Below are positions 56,549 through 64,000 of a stretch of 64,000 nt of DNA, piece by piece (the stretch's first letter is position 1; each line of letters starts with the position of its first letter). This stretch comes from Psychrobacter sp. P2G3. GTDB taxonomy: Bacteria; Pseudomonadota; Gammaproteobacteria; Pseudomonadales; Moraxellaceae. The position numbers were made by a program, and so were the translations under genes. Below the pieces are notes generated by a model. That model had not been told where the DNA came from. It ran no database searches and saw nothing but the letters and a program-made list of their open reading frames with translations. The stretch covers positions 3,257,752-3,321,751 of the forward strand of contig NZ_CP012529.1 of assembly GCF_001593285.1 (NCBI RefSeq), given 5' to 3'.

Positions 56549-56964
56549 ATAGACCTCATCTCATTATTATATTGCCGTTATCGACAACGTATTTTGATTT
56601 ATTGATAGCATTTGTCTGAGCTAGATTTTTAGTGAAACACGATCTCATTTTAAGCTTGCTAGGGGATAAGTTGTGGATAAGTAACCATAAATCAACCTAG
56701 GGCACATTAAAAACCTTTGTTTCCGTCAAGTTATCCACAGAAAACCAAACTTTGACCAAAATTAGGAATTTGTTGAACTATAAACCCAAGTCATTGATTA
56801 ATATGTACTTTTATTTATTTTTCAATAAAAATTTCGATCTATTAGTTTCATGTGAAACAAAGTTATACACAGTTTCATGTGAAACCCGATGTAAAACCAG
56901 CTACTTATCCACACTTAGTACATGTTTAGCACAGATTGTGGATAAGCTGTTTATAAATAACAAG
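56549..56964. other. DnaA-box cluster with parS-like sites between ribE and ribD
   Basis: This 416-bp gap contains five DnaA boxes: TGTGGATAA at 56672 and 56937, TTATCCACA at 56731 and 56905, and TTATACACA at 56863. There is an AT-rich stretch at about 56757-56844 and two copies of GTTTCATGTGAAAC at 56845-56858 and 56872-56885 (one mismatch from parS). It resembles a replication-related region, 7 kb from the rpmH-side origin. Confidence 0.75.
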
Positions 56965-58020
56965 TTATAGAGGGTGCAAGGTCAGTTTAAGATCAGGAGT
57001 TAGTTGTTCATGTCTATGAATATCAAACCGTAGCTGCTGAGCTAAAGTTAAGGGATTGAAATCGACCATCGGTCGTGCTTGCGCTCCTAATAAACAAGGT
57101 GCTTGATAGACAATTAACTCATCTACCAATTGTTGGCTTAAAAAGCTACCAGCGACGCTAGCGCCCGCTTCTACCAATACGTCATAGCATTGATGCTCAC
57201 TGACTAAATTTTTAAGTAATGCCGTTAAGTTATCTTCGCGCCAATAAAGCGTATCTGCTTGGCGGCATAACTGATAATTAGCTTGTGGATTGTGTTCTAA
57301 ACGCTGACGCCTATCTAACACAACGATCATAGGGGCGGGTACTTGCTTCAGTGAAACGCCTAACTGAGTAGAGCGCACGTTAAGCTGTGGATTATCAGCA
57401 ATAACGGTCTCACTGCCCGTTATAATCGCGCCACTTTGAGCGCGTAGTTTTTGTACATCTTCACGAGCAGCTGCTGAGGTAATCCATTTCGACTCCCCAG
57501 ACGCCATCGCTGTACGACCGTCAAGGCTAGTGGCGATTTTGAGACGTACATAAGGCATTTGGGTACGCATCGCCTTTAAAAACCCACGGTTCAATGCCTC
57601 TGCTTGCTCTGTTAGTACACCAACCGTGACTGCAATGCCGGCCTGCTCTAAAAGTCTCACACCGCGTCCAGCAACTTGTGGATTAGGATCAAGACCGGCA
57701 ATCACGACACGTTTTACACCAGCCTTAATAAGACCCAAAGCGCATGGTGGCGTACGCCCTGTATGACTACAAGGCTCTAAAGTCACATAAGCGGTTGCTC
57801 CTATTGCCTGCGCACCAGCATCTTTGAGCGCAAATACTTCCGCATGGGGCTCACCAGCTTTGGGATGGAATCCTTGACCAACTATCGTCTCTGCTTGAAC
57901 GATGACACAGCCTACGGCTGGATTAGGCCTAGTGGTATATAAACCTTGCTTAGCTTGCTCAATAGCGAGCATCATAAAGTAGCGGTCTTGCGCATCTTGA
58001 GCGTGATTTGGAATCGACAT
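56965..58020 (-). CDS. ribD: Bifunctional deaminase/reductase RibD
   Basis: Catalyses two steps of riboflavin synthesis (351 aa). The N-terminal deaminase domain shows PNPAVGCVIV, HAEVFAL and PCSHTGRTPPC with zinc ligands; the C-terminal reductase domain has VRLKIATSLDGRTAMASGESKWITSAAAR and VLVEAGASVAGSFL. Full length. It is downstream of nrdR on the same strand, as in E. coli, but a 187-bp gap with a large hairpin lies between. Confidence 0.96.
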   Translation of the reverse strand: MSIPNHAQDAQDRYFMMLAIEQAKQGLYTTRPNPAVGCVIVQAETIVGQGFHPKAGEPHAEVFALKDAGAQAIGATAYVTLEPCSHTGRTPPCALGLIKAGVKRVVIAGLDPNPQVAGRGVRLLEQAGIAVTVGVLTEQAEALNRGFLKAMRTQMPYVRLKIATSLDGRTAMASGESKWITSAAAREDVQKLRAQSGAIITGSETVIADNPQLNVRSTQLGVSLKQVPAPMIVVLDRRQRLEHNPQANYQLCRQADTLYWREDNLTALLKNLVSEHQCYDVLVEAGASVAGSFLSQQLVDELIVYQAPCLLGAQARPMVDFNPLTLAQQLRFDIHRHEQLTPDLKLTLHPL

Positions 58021-58093
58021 AGAGGTAGACTTAATTTATAAGAGAAAATTGAAGCAAGTTATAGTAAATTCGCTATAAAAACGATACAGCGAG

Positions 58094-58159
58094 ACTGGTA
58101 TAAATTTTTTGCAGCCTCTGTCAGCGTAGACACAGCAAGCAAGAAAAATTTATACCAGT
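58094..58159. repeat. 66-bp perfect inverted repeat between ribD and nrdR
   Basis: ACTGGTATAAATTTTT and its exact complement flank a 34-nt centre that itself pairs (CTCTGTC / GACACAG). It could be a terminator for nrdR on the minus strand, a small RNA, or a MITE-like palindrome. Confidence 0.7.
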
Positions 58160-58207
58160 TGTGCATCACATTACAACGTATTGATTTTATTTGGTATCGA
58201 CTATAGC

Positions 58208-58666
58208 TTATTTTTCATTAGGACGGATATTGGCAATCTCTTGATGAAAAGCATCAATATCTTGAAAGTCACGATAGACACTGGCAAAGCGTACATAAGC
58301 GACATCGTCTAAGGCTTTGAGCTCACTCATGATAATTTCGCCCAAGACTTTACTGCTAATCTCCCGCTCTCCCATCTGTCTGACACGCTTCTCAATACGA
58401 CTAATCATCGCCTCTTGCTCGTCAATCGTGATAGGGCGCTTTTGTAAAGGTAACAAAATAGAGCGACGCAGTTTCTCATTATCATAGGGCTCAATCTTGC
58501 CACTTGATTTGATAATTCTTGGCATCACGACTTCTACCATCTCAAAGGTCGTAAACCGCTCTTGACAGCTACTACAGGAACGGCGACGGCGCACTTGCGC
58601 ACCTTCCGCAGCAAGACGCGAGTCGATAACTTTGGTCTCTGACGCGTTACAATACGGGCAGTGCAT
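58208..58666 (-). CDS. nrdR: Transcriptional repressor NrdR
   Basis: Zinc-ribbon and ATP-cone repressor (152 aa) that controls ribonucleotide reductase genes. The ribbon is CPYC...CSSC (residues 3-36), and the ATP cone starts at about residue 46 ([24 protein letters not shown]). Size is as expected. It heads a unit with ribD. Confidence 0.97.
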   Translation of the reverse strand: MHCPYCNASETKVIDSRLAAEGAQVRRRRSCSSCQERFTTFEMVEVVMPRIIKSSGKIEPYDNEKLRRSILLPLQKRPITIDEQEAMISRIEKRVRQMGEREISSKVLGEIIMSELKALDDVAYVRFASVYRDFQDIDAFHQEIANIRPNEK

Positions 58667-58779
58667 AGCGTTTTCCTTATTTTAATATTAAGAGCAAGAG
58701 CCTTTATTCATCACACCAAAACGTTAAAAATTTAACATTTTATATAGAGTAGTCAAAAATAAATACATCCATTTGCTAA

Positions 58780-60243
58780 TCACTTACCAATACAAAAACT
58801 GCCAAATATTTTACCCAATAGGTCATCAGCACTAAATTCACCAGTGATCTCACTCAAACTATGCTGAGCTTGACGTAAGCTTTCAGCAACGAGCTCACCT
58901 GCCTGAAAGACTGTTAGCTGTTCGTGCGCCTCTGTTAAATAATCAGCCGTCCGCCTAAGCGCATCTAAGTGCCGTGTACGGGCAATGAGGCTGTTTTCTG
59001 GTGGATGAAAGCCTACCTTAGCACACAGTGCTTCGACCAACGTATCGATACCAGTACCTGTTTCACATGAAACATTGACTTGTTCGTAGCCACGATTTTT
59101 CATTTCAATTTGCGAGGTAGAAGTTATTTTTTCATCGCTACTATAGTTTAGTAAGTCGCTTTTATTAGCAATAATCAATAAACGCTTCGCCTCTGGCAGC
59201 TCACCAAATAGTTGTTCTGCAAGCTCTAGCGGTGTACTTTCTTCCTCAAGATCGCGAGTAACGTCGTAGACCATCAGCAGCATATCAGCCTGTGTAATGG
59301 CGGTACGCGCACGCTCAATCCCTATACGCTCTACGGTGTCTTCGGTGTCACGTAGACCTGCCGTATCGGTGAGATGCAGTGTTAGACCATTAAGCACGAC
59401 GGTCTCTTGTAGCGTATCACGAGTCGTACCTGCTACATCAGTGACAATAGCGCGCTCTTGTCCCGCTAGACGATTGAGGAGGCTTGATTTGCCTGCGTTT
59501 GGTCTGCCCGCTAAGACCACATGAATACCGTCACGTAATAACTGACCTTGTTTTGCCGTCGCCAACACTTGCTGTATCTTGTCTTGTGTTTGCTCAAGTT
59601 TATTTTGTATGACGCCGTCAGATAAGAAGTCTACGTCCTCTTCATCAGGGAAATCAATGGCAGCTTCAACGTGCAAACGCAGATGAATAAGTTGCTCTAA
59701 TAGCTGATTAATCTTTTGTGAAAACTCACCACTGAGTGAACGAATGGCACTACTAGCAGCAGCGGCACTGGTCGCGTCAATAGCATCTGCGATAGCTTCT
59801 GCTTGCACCAAATCCAATTTATCATTATCAAAAGCACGATAAGAGAACTCGCCTGCACTGGCTTGTTTTGCGCCTAGCTCAAATACTCGCGCTAGCAACT
59901 GGTTTTGCAAAATCATGCCACCATGCCCTTGTAACTCAATCACATCTTCACCTGTGAATGAATGCGGACATTTAAAGTACAGCACTAACCCTTCATCAAT
60001 GACCGTGCCATCAGCCTGATAAAAACGGCAAAAACTGGCCATACGTGGCGTAAAAGCAGACTTACCAGTTAGCACACAGGCAATATCATAAGCACGCGCA
60101 CCTGACAGACGTATAACGCCCACACCACCACGTCCAAGCGGTGTGGCGATGGCGGCAATCGTGGCCAATCCAGATGAGTTAGACTTTCTAGATGAATCAG
60201 GTACGGCTAATGCCAACTCTAAGGAATCCACAATTACTCTCAT
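58780..60243 (-). CDS. mnmE: tRNA modification GTPase MnmE
   Basis: With MnmG it makes the cmnm5 modification of wobble U34 (487 aa). The N-terminal folate-binding domain ([21 protein letters not shown]) is followed by the GTPase inserted in the helical domain: [28 protein letters not shown]; and the C-terminal FCIGK with the catalytic Cys. About 27 N-terminal residues are extra. A TGTTTCACATGAAACA parS-like site lies inside it. Confidence 0.97.
   Translation of the reverse strand: MRVIVDSLELALAVPDSSRKSNSSGLATIAAIATPLGRGGVGVIRLSGARAYDIACVLTGKSAFTPRMASFCRFYQADGTVIDEGLVLYFKCPHSFTGEDVIELQGHGGMILQNQLLARVFELGAKQASAGEFSYRAFDNDKLDLVQAEAIADAIDATSAAAASSAIRSLSGEFSQKINQLLEQLIHLRLHVEAAIDFPDEEDVDFLSDGVIQNKLEQTQDKIQQVLATAKQGQLLRDGIHVVLAGRPNAGKSSLLNRLAGQERAIVTDVAGTTRDTLQETVVLNGLTLHLTDTAGLRDTEDTVERIGIERARTAITQADMLLMVYDVTRDLEEESTPLELAEQLFGELPEAKRLLIIANKSDLLNYSSDEKITSTSQIEMKNRGYEQVNVSCETGTGIDTLVEALCAKVGFHPPENSLIARTRHLDALRRTADYLTEAHEQLTVFQAGELVAESLRQAQHSLSEITGEFSADDLLGKIFGSFCIGK
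59059..59074. other. parS-like site in mnmE, one mismatch
   Basis: TGTTTCACATGAAACA, one central base off parS; the reverse complement has the same core as the two copies near 56.85 kb. Confidence 0.35.
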
Positions 60244-60372
60244 TAACTAAAAACTCCATTATAGACGGCTGAAGACAGACTGACAAAGCAAACTTTAAAT
60301 AGCAATATTCTGATGTTGTTTTACTCTTTTTTATTCAGTGTCAATTGAATGCGATATAAGGTTGTCACGTAT

Positions 60373-60398
60373 AAAAAAACCACCGCTTGCGCGATGGT
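60373..60398 (-). terminator. Terminator after yidC
   Basis: On the minus strand ACCATCGC / GCGGTGGT with a seven-T run. Confidence 0.85.
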
Positions 60399-60427
60399 CC
60401 TTATTATTTACATGTATTAATTAGCTA

Positions 60428-62110
60428 TCAATCAAGAACTTTAACAGTACGTTGTTTTTGCTCTTCTTCTACTTTTTTGTTCACAATGTATTGATGCGTC
60501 ATACTAAATAAGTTGTTCACCGTCCAGTACAACACTAGACCTGCTGGGAAGAACAGCATGAAAGCGGTAAAGATAATCGGTAAAAACTTCATGACTTTCG
60601 CTTGCATTGGATCAGCTGGCTGCGGGTTTAGCTGCTGCTGTACAAACATTGAAGCACCCATCAGTAGTGGCAATATAAACCACGGATCCATCGCTGATAA
60701 ATCCTGAATCCACAAGATCCATGGCGCATGACGCAGCTCAACACTTTCGACCAATACCCAATATAACGCTAAGAAAATCGGCATCTGCATCAATATTGGC
60801 AAACAACCTGCCATTGGATTGACTTTTTCTTCTTTATAAATGCCCATCATTTCTTGCGACATTTTCATTCTATCGTCGCCATGCTCTTCTTTAAGCGCCG
60901 CCAATCTCGGTGCAATAGCTCGCATCTTTGCCATCGAATAGTAGCTCTTATTAGAGAACCACATTAAGGCAAATTTAACCAAGATAGTCAGAACAATAAT
61001 TGACCAACCCCAGTTACCAATGATTTTGTGGATACCATCAAGTATGGCGAATAAGATTTTTGATATTGGCCATAATAGTCCATAATCAACGGTCTTGTTC
61101 AGACCTACAGCTACGTCTTTAAGCTCAGACTGTACTTTTGGTCCTGCATATAATGTTGCATTTAACGTTACTTGCTTGTTAGGCGCAACATTGACAGGCT
61201 GACTATTAAAGCCAATAAAATAATCACTACCAGTTTCACGACTAAAGAATTTACCTGTAAAGTTTTCAGGGGTCCATGCAGATACAAAATAATGCTGTAC
61301 TATTCCAACCCAACCTTTGTCACTGGTAGTAGTCAACTCACCATCGCTAAACTTGCCAAACTTCAGCTTATTATAGGGATCGTCAGGTGTACCCCAAGCG
61401 CCGCCCAAATAGGTCGCCATGCTCAGCGCACCTTTGTCAGACATACCAGGATCTTTACTATCGTCGCGTTTTAACTGTGCAAACATTTGACCTTGCCAAG
61501 CATTCGCAGAAGCGTTTTGGATCTGATAACTAATATCAATAGGATATTTATCTTGGGTGAAGGTAAAAGTCTTGGTAATTGTCACGCCATCTTTTTTATA
61601 AGTTAGCGGTACTGACAACGTTTTTTGCCCTTCCTTCATCGCATAATTGCTAGCAGTATGGCTGTAATTAGCACGGCCTTCTGCTGTATCAATACCATCT
61701 TGACCAATTAGACCAGATTGAGCGACGTAAACACGATTGCTGTTATTCTCTAACAATACGAAAGGCTCATCGCTATCGAGCGTAGCGTCATACTGCTTAA
61801 GAGCAGCATAGACGATGTCGCCGCCTTCTGGATTGATTTTGATGTCATAGCGATCAGTCGTTACCGTGATTAGACCTGAATTTTTAGCAGGTGTCGTAGT
61901 CACAGCACCAGTATCGACAGGTGATGTCTGCACTGGAATATCACCTGCTGCACCGGTAGTAGATGGAATGTCAGCACCTACTGACGTTGCAGCTTCTGGC
62001 GCAGTGTCTACAGCTGGTGCATCGGCATAATCATCTCGCCATGCCAAAATCAGCAGATAAGCGGTGATTAGCATCGCAATGATGATCATCACCCGAAATA
62101 TCTTTTGCAT
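60428..62110 (-). CDS. yidC: Membrane protein insertase YidC
   Basis: Inserts proteins into the inner membrane with or without Sec (560 aa). It has an N-terminal helix, a large periplasmic domain (about 60-340) with a low-complexity Ala/Thr linker before it, and the conserved five-helix core: GNWGWSIIVLTILVKFALMWFSNKSYYSMAKMRAIAPRL, AGCLPILMQMPIFLALYWVL, and the C-terminal helices to QRTVKVLD. Longer than E. coli YidC by about 12 residues. Confidence 0.97.
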   Translation of the reverse strand: MQKIFRVMIIIAMLITAYLLILAWRDDYADAPAVDTAPEAATSVGADIPSTTGAAGDIPVQTSPVDTGAVTTTPAKNSGLITVTTDRYDIKINPEGGDIVYAALKQYDATLDSDEPFVLLENNSNRVYVAQSGLIGQDGIDTAEGRANYSHTASNYAMKEGQKTLSVPLTYKKDGVTITKTFTFTQDKYPIDISYQIQNASANAWQGQMFAQLKRDDSKDPGMSDKGALSMATYLGGAWGTPDDPYNKLKFGKFSDGELTTTSDKGWVGIVQHYFVSAWTPENFTGKFFSRETGSDYFIGFNSQPVNVAPNKQVTLNATLYAGPKVQSELKDVAVGLNKTVDYGLLWPISKILFAILDGIHKIIGNWGWSIIVLTILVKFALMWFSNKSYYSMAKMRAIAPRLAALKEEHGDDRMKMSQEMMGIYKEEKVNPMAGCLPILMQMPIFLALYWVLVESVELRHAPWILWIQDLSAMDPWFILPLLMGASMFVQQQLNPQPADPMQAKVMKFLPIIFTAFMLFFPAGLVLYWTVNNLFSMTHQYIVNKKVEEEQKQRTVKVLD

Positions 62111-62267
62111 AAACCTTTCCTAGATTAAAAAATTAGGGAATGAAAAATTAGGGCATGTGTCCTGACTTTACAGCACAGCTATATTCATAACTGACAACTG
62201 TATTGGTAGTCATTTACATAAAATGTGCATCATTTTACTAAAATTTCGTCTCGAATGATACCAAGAG

Positions 62268-62288
62268 TGTGGATAACTTGTGGGTAAC
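62268..62288. other. DnaA boxes between yidC and yidD
   Basis: TGTGGATAA at 62268-62276 is a perfect DnaA box, followed by TGTGGGTAA at 62279-62287 (one mismatch), in the 242-bp gap upstream of yidC. Confidence 0.5.
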
Positions 62289-62352
62289 TAAATAGAAGTG
62301 ATGAAATAATATGCCAACAGCAAACATAATAAGGAGTCTATTGTGGCGCACC

Positions 62353-62733
62353 TTAAGAGATTGACTTCATCAAGTAGTTTAAACGTGAAACATAACTCTG
62401 GCTATCTTTGTACACCCCAAACCCTTGTGCCCTGACATTAACTAGTGTAGTAGAGGGTAGATATTGATAACTATAAGACGCTAAAGGTAAGGGTACAAAA
62501 TCAATACCATGCCCACCACCTAAAGGATGACAGCTTCCAATACGTTTTAACAGCAGCCAGCTCCCTGCCCGAACCCCATGCCATGCCAAAGCCTGTTTGC
62601 CATAGTTCGAACACGTTGGATAATAACGACAACGGGCAGGTAATATTGGACTTATTACCTTTTGATAAAAAATAATTAAGATATATAAAAACTTATAAAT
62701 AAAATTTTTTTTATCTTTAAAAAAATAATTCAT
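62353..62733 (-). CDS. yidD: Membrane protein insertion efficiency factor YidD
   Basis: Small membrane-associated partner of YidC (126 aa; typically about 85). The core [36 protein letters not shown], with [16 protein letters not shown], is complete. About 40 extra residues at the C terminus and a basic N-terminal extension. One base separates it from rnpA's stop, so they are co-transcribed. Confidence 0.94.
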   Translation of the reverse strand: MNYFFKDKKNFIYKFLYILIIFYQKVISPILPARCRYYPTCSNYGKQALAWHGVRAGSWLLLKRIGSCHPLGGGHGIDFVPLPLASYSYQYLPSTTLVNVRAQGFGVYKDSQSYVSRLNYLMKSIS

Positions 62734-62734
62734 T

Positions 62735-63106
62735 TTATTTTTTTTCTATTTTTTTAAAGATATTATTTATTTGATTTTTTAATTCTTTATTATCTATACC
62801 TTTTATAGATTTTTTAACAATAAATACAATATCTTTATTTTCTAATATAAAAGACTTTGTTCGAAACTGCTCACGTATTTGACGTTTAATTAAATTCCTA
62901 GCAACAGCAGTAGGTACTTTGCGTTTAGTAATAGCCATGCCCACACGTGGTTGCTTATGAGTATTAGTGCGTACGAAAGCCATTAAATGACTCTGATGGA
63001 GCTTACGCTCAGGTGCATCAAATACCTCACGAAAGGCAGCAGGCGTCAGTAGACGTTGCTCTTTAGTGAAGCGGGCGGTAGGTGTAGCTGAGTTAGTATT
63101 GGGCAT
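62735..63106 (-). CDS. rnpA: Ribonuclease P protein component
   Basis: Protein subunit of RNase P (123 aa from the preferred start). [21 protein letters not shown] and the RNR-type motif [13 protein letters not shown] are the family landmarks. ATG 63106 (MPNTNS) is preferred; the frame opens at 63139 with an atypical MLSLASILGC leader. AT-rich C terminus. A terminator separates it from rpmH. Confidence 0.94.
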   Translation of the reverse strand: MPNTNSATPTARFTKEQRLLTPAAFREVFDAPERKLHQSHLMAFVRTNTHKQPRVGMAITKRKVPTAVARNLIKRQIREQFRTKSFILENKDIVFIVKKSIKGIDNKELKNQINNIFKKIEKK

Positions 63107-63165
63107 AGTACAACCTAAAATAGAAGCTAATGACAACATCAGATGTAATAGTAAAATGTAGAAAC

Positions 63166-63193
63166 AAAAAAAGCGCCGATGTGGGCGCTTTTA
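63166..63193 (-). terminator. Attenuating terminator between rpmH and rnpA
   Basis: On the minus strand AAAGCGCCCACATCGGCGCTTT with a seven-T run, directly between rpmH and rnpA. It should let most transcripts end after rpmH. Confidence 0.85.
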
Positions 63194-63292
63194 ATATATG
63201 GCTACGTGTCAGTTGTGATGATTGACTATCGCAATCTATAATTAATAAATACACAACAAGCACTATTAGCCATGCTTATCGCAATCTACTGA

Positions 63293-63427
63293 TTATACAG
63301 TAAGGCGATGACGTCCTTTAGCGCGGCGACGAGCTAAGACCTGACGGCCTTTTTTAGTTGCCATACGAGCACGGAAACCGTGAGTACGTTTACGCTTGAT
63401 CACGCTTGGTTGGAATGTACGTTTCAT
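63293..63427 (-). CDS. rpmH: 50S ribosomal protein L34
   Basis: A 44-aa ribosomal protein, start ATG at 63425-63427. The sequence [20 protein letters not shown], then an Arg/Lys-rich helix ending KGRHRLTV, is L34. It has a strong promoter (63472-63500) and a terminator before rnpA. Its place next to DnaA boxes marks the origin-side dnaA-rpmH border. Confidence 0.99.
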   Translation of the reverse strand: MKRTFQPSVIKRKRTHGFRARMATKKGRQVLARRRAKGRHRLTV

Positions 63428-63471
63428 AACTCACCTATCAAAATAATGGACTAAATTCGTAATAACGGAGG

Positions 63472-63500
63472 ATTATACCATTCCATTATATTTTGGTCAA
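63472..63500 (-). promoter_or_regulatory. Promoter of rpmH
   Basis: Minus-strand TTGACC and TATAAT with 17-bp spacing, ending 45 bp ahead of the rpmH start. GTATAATCC gives a strong -10. Confidence 0.85.
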
Positions 63501-64000
63501 TAAACTAATTTACTGTGTTATTAACCCATCATTTTTATTCAAGTGATGACCAGTTTTTACTCACTTATTATTTGTTAAATTGAATGGTTAAATATCTATT
63601 TGATAGGTATCTTGTGCAAAAGTTATCCACAGAATTAGTCGAACTCTATAATAACTAATTAATTAATATATATAAGTATTGTTGTTATTGGGGACCATAT
63701 TATCTGTGGTTAAGTCGAATTTATTGTTTGTTATCAAAATACTAAGCTATGGGTAAACCTGTGGATAACCTGTGGGTGAAATATGGATAACTTGGCTTAT
63801 TGACTTATCCACAAAACTGTCCACAGTCTTATCCACAAAAAACAGGATGTTATCCACAGGCTATCTGTGTTAAATTAGCCCCCAGCTTGATGTGCGGTTT
63901 TGGCTTGTTCAACGCTATTACTTTTATGCAGTACGCATAAGTTATAGCGACTAAAGAGTTACAAGCAAAAGCGTTGATGCACACTTATTTATTTTAGGTT
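63501..64000. other. Replication origin oriC (part)
   Basis: Five perfect DnaA boxes: TTATCCACA at 63623, 63805, 63829 and 63850, and TGTGGATAA at 63760, plus weaker boxes near 63771 and 63782. An AT-rich segment at 63640-63735 is a candidate unwinding element. No CDS is seen to the end of the window; dnaA is expected just beyond. Confidence 0.85.

Noticed and set aside
62379..62397. GTTTAAACGTGAAACA near yidD as a parS site
   Set aside because: It carries an extra base relative to the 14-bp parS core, breaking the palindrome; it is inside yidD coding sequence.

Overview
The window is a stretch of gammaproteobacterial chromosome that looks like Psychrobacter or a close Moraxellaceae relative. 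The call rests on the protein sequences and on gene order: rpmH-rnpA-yidD-yidC-mnmE at the right edge, then DnaA boxes; nqrM behind apbE; dprA/LysM, fmt/rsmB and bioF/bioC. No search was run, so the genus is an inference. The right end (about 63.4-64.0 kb) is the rpmH side of the replication origin. Three sequences matching the 14-bp parS core lie 13-24 kb to its left, as expected for an origin-proximal domain.

Layout. 0-8.5 kb: the end of apbE with nqrM (Na+-NQR maturation), a CynX/NimT-like exporter, an HSL-family esterase, and a tesA-ybbA-ybbP block. 8.5-10.9 kb: an AT-rich accessory pocket holding two facing orphan genes. One is a putative PUA/EVE-like plus PD-(D/E)XK nuclease; the other appears to be a divergent C-terminal half of FtsZ without the GTP-binding half. 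A structured intergenic repeat follows, with a second copy at 14.0 kb. 10.9-20.7 kb: 2-hydroxyacid dehydrogenase, avtA, a hisB-exported protein-hisH operon, a GNAT-like protein, tRNA-Phe, a DUF4385 protein, gph and fhs. 20.7-30.6 kb: comM/yifB, a hexanucleotide tandem repeat ahead of a penicillin-acylase-type lipoprotein, hemN, an SPFH/NfeD pair and two tandem small beta-barrel proteins. 30.8-36 kb: bioF-bioC, dnaK and grpE. 36-45 kb: a second HSL esterase, two tandem metallophosphoesterases, a TIGR01777-type SDR, and an IS1595-family element that has cut the end off a fatty acid desaturase gene; a GbsR/MarR-type regulator sits behind the desaturase. 44-64 kb: tsaC, dprA, a LysM protein, thrC, rsmB, fmt, a large hybrid histidine kinase, ribE, ribD, nrdR, mnmE, yidC, yidD, rnpA, rpmH and the origin.

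Most genes are housekeeping: translation and tRNA modification (fmt, rsmB, tsaC, mnmE, rpmH, rnpA), membrane protein insertion (yidC, yidD), cofactors (ribE, ribD, bioF, bioC, hemN, fhs) and amino acids (thrC, avtA, hisB, hisH). The points most worth following are the FtsZ-like orphan, the nuclease beside it, the covarying hairpin repeat, a second DnaA-box cluster with parS-like sites between ribE and ribD, and the IS insertion that rewrote the desaturase C terminus with a matching operator pair for the neighbouring regulator.
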